Translations under genes and position numbers: made by a program
The notes under the pieces: model-generated
The model's input: the letters and a program-made list of their open reading frames with translations, nothing else
Told to the model about the DNA's origin: nothing
The model's database searches: none
Shown: one piece after another, positions 52,163 to 59,028 of the stretch
How positions within the stretch are numbered: the stretch's first letter is position 1
Layout of the letters: each line of letters begins with the position of its first letter
Source: an uncultured bacterium
GTDB taxonomy: Bacteria; Planctomycetota; UBA8742; UBA2392
DNA: 64,000 bases
NCBI GenBank assembly: GCA_938014885.1
Contig: CALLQI010000022.1
Coordinates: forward strand, 190,334 to 254,333
Reading direction: 5' to 3'

Positions 52163-53593
52163 CTACTTGATGTGAACTCCCGGTAGGGCGATGTTGTGTT
52201 CTGTGGTAGTAACGCGCTTGCCGGCCTGATCTTGCGCAAAATTCCAGCGAGTTAGGGCCTTCTCTACCTCCGTTGGCATGCCGCAACTAGCGGATGGCGT
52301 CTCGTAGAAAGACGAATTCCCTTTGCTGTCAGTGTGATATCCCCACCTCAGGCAAGCAAGGATCCGCCCGCGCTGACCATCCTTCTCACATACAGCACAG
52401 GTGATGAATCGCTTTCCTTTGCCAAGGTGACCGTCCTTTTCCCGCCAGTGTGCGGGGCTGTCCCACATTGTAGCGCTACTCCTCTTTGAGTTGGCGAAGC
52501 TGTACATCGGGTCGGACGAGCTGTTCGTATCAACGTACCACTTCGTATGCTGTCCTGCACCTTCCCAGCCTAATTGTCCATTTCCCACCCTGAGGGGATA
52601 CTTGCCTCCCAAACCTCTTCGCAGCTCTGAGTCTCCCCATTCTGGCGTGATCACCAAAGCCTCGCCTGCCTTGGCGTCGGGTGCGCTGAAATCCTGCGCA
52701 ATTTGAAAGATGCTGACCCTGTCGCACTCACAGCAGTCGTCCGCAAGTGAAACTGACACTTTGGCATACGCGCCAGCTGCATAGTTCTTCTTCGCATTTC
52801 TGTAGTACCAGCTTCCGGCGTAGGCCTTGTCGAACTTGAAGGTCACGTCGCAACCGTTCTCTCCGCCGCACGCGCAGTCCTTTGCCACGAAGGACTTACC
52901 CGAGATCGCCTTGTCTTCTTTCAGGGCACCAGAGGTTATCGCGGCTGCTACGCCAGTATCGGCCTCAAAGTTCTCGTCTGAGATGGCATCTTCTGGTGCC
53001 AAACCGGTCGGGTCTGAACCATGCGTGGGCCTGTAGTCGCAATAACCGCTCAAGTTCGTCCATGGCGAGGCTGCCGGGTCTGGAGTAGTCCATCTCCCGG
53101 TGCTGGGTTCGTAGATTCTGTTCCAGCAGTAGTAACTGCCCAGTTTGTTGTTTCCGGTCTGGGCTCCGTAGGTTCCGGCACTTTGGCCTGGGGGGTTGTG
53201 GAAGCCGACTATTGGGGCTCGGTAGTGGTAGCCCGCCCATAGCCACAAGCTGCCCATTTTGCAGGGGTCGGTTTCGAGGGCGCCGGTTGCCGGGTCCACG
53301 CCCGTCGGAGCGATCAGCCAATAGCGCTGGCCCAGCCCGCTTAGCGAGTCGGCGTCGCCCTTGACCACCACCTTGTCCAGCGAGGTGTCCACGTCGGTGA
53401 TTTCGAGGTAACCCAGCTCCTGCACCGCGGGCACCAATAGCCAGCAAGTGCCGATCTGCGTCAGGTGGTCTTCGTGGGCGGCGGGCCGGCAGCGCATACA
53501 GGTAGTCTGGCAGGGTGCGCGCGGCTTTGCACGATGAAAGCCTTGTTCTGGCCCCGCCGGCTGAGGCTGAGCGGCATCCTGCCCCAACGCCAT
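52163..53593 (-). CDS. RHS tip D with partial RHS repeat region (candidate toxin)
   Basis: Up to 476 aa; start uncertain, since the first 40 or so codons may not be real and a later ATG (53497) is possible. It lacks the MPEAAAQPF module and instead keeps RHS sequence upstream of the core (TGALETDPCKMGSLWLWAGY, YHYRAPIVGFHNPPGQSAGT), then NKLGSYYCWNRIYEPSTGRW and DPTGLAPED. The C-terminal domain has ADDCCECDRVSIFQIAQD and FITCAVCEKDGQRGR, matching the Cys-cluster arrangement of tip B. The N-terminus is a truncated RHS protein. It is divergent from the peptidase-ligase operon. Confidence 0.7.
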   Translation of the reverse strand: MALGQDAAQPQPAGPEQGFHRAKPRAPCQTTCMRCRPAAHEDHLTQIGTCWLLVPAVQELGYLEITDVDTSLDKVVVKGDADSLSGLGQRYWLIAPTGVDPATGALETDPCKMGSLWLWAGYHYRAPIVGFHNPPGQSAGTYGAQTGNNKLGSYYCWNRIYEPSTGRWTTPDPAASPWTNLSGYCDYRPTHGSDPTGLAPEDAISDENFEADTGVAAAITSGALKEDKAISGKSFVAKDCACGGENGCDVTFKFDKAYAGSWYYRNAKKNYAAGAYAKVSVSLADDCCECDRVSIFQIAQDFSAPDAKAGEALVITPEWGDSELRRGLGGKYPLRVGNGQLGWEGAGQHTKWYVDTNSSSDPMYSFANSKRSSATMWDSPAHWREKDGHLGKGKRFITCAVCEKDGQRGRILACLRWGYHTDSKGNSSFYETPSASCGMPTEVEKALTRWNFAQDQAGKRVTTTEHNIALPGVHIK

Positions 53594-53652
53594 CTTGTGG
53601 GCGGTGCGTTCGTGGCGCTTTCCGGGGTGCGGCTTGGTGGTATCTTGGTGGC

Positions 53653-54366
53653 ATGACCCGTTCCCTTGAGTTCGAAATCAAAGCCCAGCCCGATGCGCGT
53701 TCGTGCGGTGTTACCTGCCTTGATGCCGTGTATGCCTACCACGGCCTTGAGATCCCGCTTCGGCAACTGGCCCTTGAGGTCGAACACCTTGAATCCGGCG
53801 GCACCCTGGCGGTGATGCTGGCCTGTGACGCCCTGCGCCGTGGTTTTTCGGCCACTATCTACACCTACAACCTGCACCTGTTTGATCCCACCTGGTTCAA
53901 GGGCCGTGTCAACCTTCCCGACAAGCTGCTGCGCCAGGCCGTCTACAAGGCCGATGACCCCAAGTTGCAGGTGGCCACGCGGCGCTACATCGAGTTTCTC
54001 GACCTGGGCGGCAAGCTGCGCTACGAGGAACTCAAGGGCGGCCTGATTCGCCGCTTCTTGAACAACGACCTGCCGATCCTGGTGGGACTTTCGGCCACGC
54101 ACTTGTATGGCACAGCGCGCGAATACGGGGCGACGGACGACTTTGATGACATCCGCGGCACCCCCAGCGGGCATTTTGTGGTGCTGACGGGCTACAACCG
54201 CGAAGAGCGCAACGTCCGTGTGGCCGACCCGTTGCTGCCCAACCCGATCACCGGCGACAAGCAGTACTACGACGTTGACATGGACCGGCTGATAGCGTCT
54301 ATCCTGTTGGGTATCGTCACCTATGATGCCAACTTGCTTGTGATCGAGCCCAAGGCCACCGCGTGA
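53653..54366 (+). CDS. Papain/C39-like cysteine peptidase, first gene of the ligase operon
   Basis: 237 aa from ATG 53653; the frame is open upstream but similarity starts at MTRSLEFEIKAQPDARSCG. Catalytic triad as in C39-like proteins: Cys in ARSCGVTCLDAVYAYHG (about residue 19), His in TPSGHFVVLTGYN (about 178) and Asp in VRVADPLLP. No signal peptide, so cytosolic. Its TGA overlaps the GTG of the ATP-grasp gene by 4 bp. In this operon type the peptidase likely cleaves or trims a peptide substrate or product; the precise target is unknown. Confidence 0.82.
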   Translation: MTRSLEFEIKAQPDARSCGVTCLDAVYAYHGLEIPLRQLALEVEHLESGGTLAVMLACDALRRGFSATIYTYNLHLFDPTWFKGRVNLPDKLLRQAVYKADDPKLQVATRRYIEFLDLGGKLRYEELKGGLIRRFLNNDLPILVGLSATHLYGTAREYGATDDFDDIRGTPSGHFVVLTGYNREERNVRVADPLLPNPITGDKQYYDVDMDRLIASILLGIVTYDANLLVIEPKATA

Positions 54367-55838
54367 CCACACTGATCGTCGTCAACAACCCGGCCAAGTG
54401 GCCCCTGAAGATCCCTAACGTCGACATCGTCGCGGCCAAGACGTACCTGACTGACCGGCGCTACGCCAACCTGAAGGGCGTCAAGGTCTTCAACCTGTGC
54501 CGCTACTACACGTACCAGCGGCTGGGTTACTACGTCAGCCTGCTGGCAGAGGCACGGGGTCACCGCCCCATGCCCGACATCGCCACCATCACCAACCTGC
54601 GCAGCATGAGCATGCCGCGGCCCATGGCCACGGAACTGTATGAGGAAATGCAGCGGGCGCTGAAGCCGATCAAGGGCAATGAGTTTACGCTGAGTGTCTA
54701 CTTCGGCCGCAACATGGCCGCGCGCTACCGCAAGCTGGCGCTGCAGGTTTTCAACCTGTGGCCTGCGCCCTTCCTGCGTGCGGACTTCCGGCGCGAGGAA
54801 GGCGAAAACGGCGAATGGGAGCTGCATAACGTCAACACGATCAGTTACATCGATGTGCCGGAAAGCCATCGCGAGTTCGTGGTGGCCAGCATCGATGACT
54901 TCCTGCAAAAGCGCCACCAGAAGCCGCGCCGCAGCAAGGCACGTTTTGACCTGGCCATCCTGTACGACCCGGAAGAAGCGCATTCGCCCAGCAACGAGCG
55001 CGCGATCAAGCGCTTCAGCGACGCGTGCTGGGACCTCGGCATCAACAGCGAAGTGATCGACAAAAACGAGTACGGCCGCCTGGCCGAATTCGACGCGCTT
55101 TGGATCCGTGAGACCACGGCCGTCAACCACCACACGTTCCGCTTCGCCCGGCGCGCGCAGAACCTGGGGCTGGTGGTGATCGACGACCCGCTCAGCATCC
55201 TGCGCTGCACCAACAAGGTGTACCTGGCTGAATTGCTCGAGCACGCGCAGATCCCGGCACCGCGCACGATCATCGCCCACGAAGACAACCTCGACGACGT
55301 GATTATCCATCTGGGCCTGCCCTGCGTGCTCAAGCGCCCCGACGGCGCGTTCAGCCAGGGTGTCATGAAGGCCGCTGACGTCAGCGAGTTGCGCAGCGCG
55401 ATTGAAGCGATGCTGAAGGATTCTGACCTCGTGATCGCGCAACAGTGGATGCCGACCGAGTACGACTGGCGCATCGGCGTGCTCGACGGCCGCGCGCTGT
55501 ACGCCTGCCGCTATCACATGGCCAGCAAGCACTGGCAGATCGCGCACCGCGACGGCAGCGGCGACACCCGCTATGGCAAAGTCGAGAGTGTGGCCGTCGA
55601 GGAGGCACCGCCCGACATCGTGAAGGCGGCGCTGAAAGCAGCAAACCTGATCGGAGACGGTTTGTACGGCGTGGACTTGAAGGAAGTTTCAGGCAAGCCC
55701 TACGTCATCGAGATCAATGACAACCCGAACCTGGACGCAGGCTACGAAGACGCCGCGTTGAAGGATGAACTCTGGCGCAGACTGGCCAGCGTGTTCCTGA
55801 GGCGAATCGAACGTCTGCGAGAAGGCGTAAGGCACTAA
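54363..55838 (+). CDS. RimK-type ATP-grasp amide ligase with RLAN N-terminal domain
   Basis: 491 aa from GTG 54363. The N-terminal RLAN-like domain (about 1-190) includes GVKVFNLCRYYTYQRLGYYV. The ATP-grasp domain (about 200-490) has the Lys block PCVLKRPDGAFSQGV, the Glu/Gln hinge VIAQQWMPTEYDWRIGVLDG, and Mg ligands in DGLYGVDLKE and PYVIEINDNPNLDAG. RimK-like enzymes attach amino acids (often Glu) through ATP-dependent acyl-phosphate chemistry. Coupled to the peptidase and followed by a second, unrelated amide ligase. Confidence 0.9.
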   Translation: MTTLIVVNNPAKWPLKIPNVDIVAAKTYLTDRRYANLKGVKVFNLCRYYTYQRLGYYVSLLAEARGHRPMPDIATITNLRSMSMPRPMATELYEEMQRALKPIKGNEFTLSVYFGRNMAARYRKLALQVFNLWPAPFLRADFRREEGENGEWELHNVNTISYIDVPESHREFVVASIDDFLQKRHQKPRRSKARFDLAILYDPEEAHSPSNERAIKRFSDACWDLGINSEVIDKNEYGRLAEFDALWIRETTAVNHHTFRFARRAQNLGLVVIDDPLSILRCTNKVYLAELLEHAQIPAPRTIIAHEDNLDDVIIHLGLPCVLKRPDGAFSQGVMKAADVSELRSAIEAMLKDSDLVIAQQWMPTEYDWRIGVLDGRALYACRYHMASKHWQIAHRDGSGDTRYGKVESVAVEEAPPDIVKAALKAANLIGDGLYGVDLKEVSGKPYVIEINDNPNLDAGYEDAALKDELWRRLASVFLRRIERLREGVRH

Positions 55839-55866
55839 TTGCATGACCACCACAGTATGGGAGTAG

Positions 55867-56050
55867 GTTGATGGTCAACGGTTGATGGTCAATGGTTCAT
55901 GGTCAACAGTTGAAGGACAACGGTTGATGGTCAACGGATACTGCATCAGCCGCAGTTACCATCAACCATCAACCATCAACCATCGACCACCAACAATCAA
56001 CCACCAACCATCGACCATCAACTATCAACCATCGACCATAAACCATCGAC
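55867..56050. repeat. Inverted array of degenerate heptamers (GTTGATG / CCATCAA)
   Basis: The left arm has about ten period-7 units (GTTGATG, GTCAACG, GTCAATG, GTTCATG, GACAACG). After about 20 bp the right arm has about thirteen (CCATCAA repeated, with CCATCGA, CCACCAA, CTATCAA, CCATAAA). It is the longest such array in the window, fills the only real gap of the ligase operon, and reaches 8 bp before the GCS2 start. Confidence 0.85.
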
Positions 56051-56058
56051 ACCCCAAC

Positions 56059-57288
56059 ATGCTCCATCTCTGGCAAGGCTACGGCATCGAACTCGAGTAC
56101 ATGATCGTCGATCGTGACTCGCTGGCCGTGCGTCCGATCTCGGACCAGTTGCTCAAAGACATTGTCGGCGAGATTTCGTCCGACTACGAGGCCGGTGAGG
56201 CCGCGTGGTCCAATGAGCTGGTGCTGCATGTGATCGAGTTCAAGACCAACGGGCCCGCCAAAGCGCTGGATGCGTTGCCGGAGCTTTTCCAGCATCAGGT
56301 GGCTCACGCAAACCGCGTGCTTGCCAAGCACAACGCGATGCTGCTGGGCACGGGCATGCACCCGTTCTTTAACCCGGCCACGGAAACGAAGATCTGGCCG
56401 CACGACTATAATGTGGTGTACGAGACTTATAATCGCATCTTCGACTGCCGCGGCCACGGCTGGAGCAACCTGCAAAGCACCCACCTGAACCTGCCCTTTG
56501 CCGATGATGTCGAGTTCGGCCGGCTGCACGCCGCTGTCCGTTACATCCTGCCGATCCTGCCTGCGCTTGCGGCCAGCACTCCGGTCGCGGACGGCAAACT
56601 CGCCCCTGCACTGGATTTCCGGCTGGTGAATTATGCGGGCAATTCGGCTCGCATCCCGAGTGCGACGGGCGATGTGATCCCTGAGCCGATCTACGACAAG
56701 GACAGCTACTACAACCAGATACTGCAAAAGATCTGGGACGATACCGCGCCCTTTGACCCGGACGGCAACCTGCAGGGCGAGTTCGCGAACGCGCGCGGCG
56801 CCATTGCCCGCTTCGACCGCATGGCCGTCGAGATCCGGCTGCTTGATATCCAGGAGTGCCCTGAGGCCGACATCGCCATCGTCGCGCTGGTCACGGCGGC
56901 CTTGAAACTCCTCGAGCGCGAAACCTACCGCCCCATGGCCGAGCTGAAGCAGGCGAATACACATGAGCTGTCGCAGATCCTGCGGCATGCGATGGTGGGT
57001 GGCGAATCCACCGTCATCCACGACCGCAAGTATCTGAAGGGCTTCGGTATTGACGCGTCAAGCGCAATCGCCGGTGAAGTGTGGGCACATCTGCTTGAAG
57101 TAGCCATGCCGCCCAAGGACCCCGCCCGCATGCGCTGGGGCCACGCGCTGGAAGTGATCCTCAAACAGGGCACGCTGGCAACCCGCCTGCGCAAAGCGCT
57201 GGGGGCTGCGCCCGACCGCGGCCGAATGGTCGGCGTGTACACGCAATTGGCCAATTCGCTGCAGCAGGGGAGACTGTTTGAAGCCTGA
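56059..57288 (+). CDS. GCS2-type carboxylate-amine ligase (glutamate-cysteine ligase-like)
   Basis: 409 aa from ATG 56059. A longer in-frame start would translate the heptamer repeat as a NHQPSTI-type tail and is rejected. The GCS2 fold shows GIELEYMIVD at the N-terminus, GTGMHPFFNP, LQSTHLNLPFADD, ARIPSATGDVIPEPIYD and RMAVEIRLLDIQECPEADIA. Enzymes of the YbdK/GCS2 class join an amine to an acidic amino acid carboxyl with ATP. Two mechanistically different ligases in one operon suggests a product with two amide linkages (inference). No ribosome site is obvious. It overlaps the next gene by 11 bp. Confidence 0.88.
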   Translation: MLHLWQGYGIELEYMIVDRDSLAVRPISDQLLKDIVGEISSDYEAGEAAWSNELVLHVIEFKTNGPAKALDALPELFQHQVAHANRVLAKHNAMLLGTGMHPFFNPATETKIWPHDYNVVYETYNRIFDCRGHGWSNLQSTHLNLPFADDVEFGRLHAAVRYILPILPALAASTPVADGKLAPALDFRLVNYAGNSARIPSATGDVIPEPIYDKDSYYNQILQKIWDDTAPFDPDGNLQGEFANARGAIARFDRMAVEIRLLDIQECPEADIAIVALVTAALKLLERETYRPMAELKQANTHELSQILRHAMVGGESTVIHDRKYLKGFGIDASSAIAGEVWAHLLEVAMPPKDPARMRWGHALEVILKQGTLATRLRKALGAAPDRGRMVGVYTQLANSLQQGRLFEA

Positions 57289-58003
57289 ACTCCCGCGTTA
57301 CGAGACCTTCCTGATCACCTGCGAGCATGCCAGCAATGCTGTCCCGAAAACATGGGAGCACTGCTTTGCGGGCCACGGTGCCGTGCTGGAAACACACCGC
57401 GCATGGGACCCGGGGGCGGCGCACCTGGCCCGCGCGCTGGGCGTCGCGTTGCAGGTAGCGCCGCGCATGGGTGAAGTCACGCGGCTGCTGGTGGACCTGA
57501 ATCGCCGCGAAGAACACCCCAAAGTGCACTCCGAATTCACGCCCAACCAGGTGAAGGCCCAGCTGGTTGCTCAGTATCACCGCCCGTGGCGCGAGGCCGT
57601 GAAGTCGATTGCGATCGACAGCGCCAAAGCCGGCCGCCCGGTGCTGCACCTTTCATGCCACAGTTTCACGCCCGTGCTGGATGGCAAGGAACGACAGGCT
57701 GAAATCGGCCTGCTGTATGACCCGGCTCGTCACAGTGAGGCCGCATTCAGCCACGAGCTCCGCAAGCGGCTGAAGTTCAGCCTGCCCGGCTGGCGCATTC
57801 GCATGAACTACCCGTACCGCGGCACTAGCGACGGCGTAACCAGCTGGCTGCGCGAATCGCTGACTGACGAGGCATACACGGGAATCGAGATCGAGCTGAA
57901 CCAGGCCTTCGCCGCCAAACCCGCCAAAGAATGGGCCCACGCCCGCAAGGCACTGACGCACGCGATTCTTGATCTCACACGCCTTTCCGGCCCGTCGCTG
58001 TGA
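57278..58003 (+). CDS. N-formylglutamate amidohydrolase-family enzyme
   Basis: 241 aa, most likely from TTG 57278 (MKPELPRYETFLITCEHASN), which overlaps the GCS2 stop by 11 bp. Family motifs: ITCEHASNAVP, the LLVDLNRREEHP block and VLHLSCHSFTPVLDGK, with TGIEIELNQAF near the end. The family contains metal-dependent hydrolases of N-formylglutamate in histidine degradation, but no hut genes are here. In this operon it may hydrolyse or edit the amide made by the two ligases. Operon order peptidase, ATP-grasp, GCS2, amidohydrolase is a recurring set in amidoligase surveys. Confidence 0.85.
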   Translation: MKPELPRYETFLITCEHASNAVPKTWEHCFAGHGAVLETHRAWDPGAAHLARALGVALQVAPRMGEVTRLLVDLNRREEHPKVHSEFTPNQVKAQLVAQYHRPWREAVKSIAIDSAKAGRPVLHLSCHSFTPVLDGKERQAEIGLLYDPARHSEAAFSHELRKRLKFSLPGWRIRMNYPYRGTSDGVTSWLRESLTDEAYTGIEIELNQAFAAKPAKEWAHARKALTHAILDLTRLSGPSL

Positions 58004-58032
58004 ATGGCGCAACAGGCGCCGCAAGCTTCGGC

Positions 58033-58061
58033 TTGTCGTTCCGACGGCATGGGCCTATAGT
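58033..58061 (+). promoter_or_regulatory. Sigma70-like promoter for the secreted protein at 58101
   Basis: TTGTCG (58033-58038) and TATAGT (58056-58061) with a 17-bp spacer. The start codon is 39 bp downstream of the -10. Confidence 0.6.
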
Positions 58062-58100
58062 GCGCGTAGCAATCCAGAGAAACCTGTTCGGGAGAATCCT

Positions 58101-58949
58101 ATGCGTACGAAGCTGAGTTTGCTGTTGCTGGTGTTGACGGCGTTTGCGGGCAGCGTGGCCGCGCAGGCCGATGAGATTGCTCGCCTGAAGGCTGAATTGC
58201 TGGAGACGCAGCGGGCCGAAGGGAAGCTGCTGCTGGAAAAGACGCACCACCGTGTGCGCGTGCTGTACTCGAAGTACGGGTCAGTGCCCAAGAGTGTGTC
58301 GAACCGTGACGTGCGCTTCGATGTCAATGAGCTGAAAGGTACTGCCCACACGATCAAGGATGAGGTCTACAGCACCAACATGGAAAAGGGCGCGCTGATC
58401 GCCGAAGAAACCAAGGCCGGAGCAGGCTTCGGGATCGTGGTGTTCTCATGGGCAAAGGGCGAGCCGACCTATGCCTGGTATGACACGCTGAAGGCCCTGA
58501 AAGACGCGAACAAGCAGTTCCGCTTCGACGGCACGGCGCCGGTCACCGACAAGGGCGAGGATAAGGGAGAGGGTGAAGCAGATGTGTGGGCGCTGTATCG
58601 CAAGGAAGGCCGCAATTGGACCTATGCGATGGCGGCCGACATGAAGTTGAAGATTTCCATCAAGAACGTAACAGACGACTCGGCTGATATGGAAACCCAG
58701 ATGTACGACGCGCAGGGTAATGCCATGGGCGGCCCCAACGTCACCACGATCAAGTTCCAGACGCCGCAGGGGGGGTGGGGAAACCCGAATGGACCCAAGC
58801 CACCTGAACCCAAAGAGCAAAAGGTCAAGTGCAAGGCCGGCGAATTCGACTGCGTCAGCTACGACGACGGCAAGACGTGGACGATGAAGAAGTTCCCCGG
58901 CATCCTCGTGAAGTCGGAGCACATGGAACTGATCGAGTTCAACGAGTAA
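58101..58949 (+). CDS. Secreted protein of unknown function
   Basis: 282 aa from ATG 58101 with GGGAGAA upstream. The signal peptide ends around SVAAQA, with no lipobox. A short Glu/Arg-rich helix (DEIARLKAELLETQRAEGKL) could form a coiled coil. The rest is beta-rich and hydrophilic, with a Gly/Pro-rich stretch (QGGWGNPNGPKPPEPKEQKV) before a compact C-terminal unit containing two Cys (CKAGEFDC). No family is recognised. It has its own promoter candidate and a convergent terminator, so it is a single-gene unit unrelated to the ligase operon. Confidence 0.78.
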   Translation: MRTKLSLLLLVLTAFAGSVAAQADEIARLKAELLETQRAEGKLLLEKTHHRVRVLYSKYGSVPKSVSNRDVRFDVNELKGTAHTIKDEVYSTNMEKGALIAEETKAGAGFGIVVFSWAKGEPTYAWYDTLKALKDANKQFRFDGTAPVTDKGEDKGEGEADVWALYRKEGRNWTYAMAADMKLKISIKNVTDDSADMETQMYDAQGNAMGGPNVTTIKFQTPQGGWGNPNGPKPPEPKEQKVKCKAGEFDCVSYDDGKTWTMKKFPGILVKSEHMELIEFNE

Positions 58950-58968
58950 GCAGCCGGCAATCTTCAAA

Positions 58969-58998
58969 CCAAAGTGCCCGGCAATCGCCGGGCACTTT
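58969..58998. terminator. Bidirectional terminator between secreted protein and ABC ATPase genes
   Basis: AAAGTGCCCGGC, loop AATC, GCCGGGCACTTT. A perfect 12-bp stem with A and T runs on both sides, centred in the 80-bp convergent gap. Confidence 0.88.
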
Positions 58999-59028
58999 CA
59001 CGTTCGATCGGGCACTCACGGGGCAAGC

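Noticed and set aside
43100..53600. Prophage or integrative element
   Set aside because: Apart from one truncated recombinase and two IS transposases there are no capsid, terminase, replication or conjugation genes.
55867..56050. CRISPR array
   Set aside because: Units are 7 bp with no spacers, and the two halves are inverted; no cas genes in the window.
55882..56058. N-terminal extension of the GCS2 ligase through the heptamer array
   Set aside because: It would encode a repetitive NHQPSTI-type peptide; family similarity begins at MLHLWQGYGIELEY after the array.
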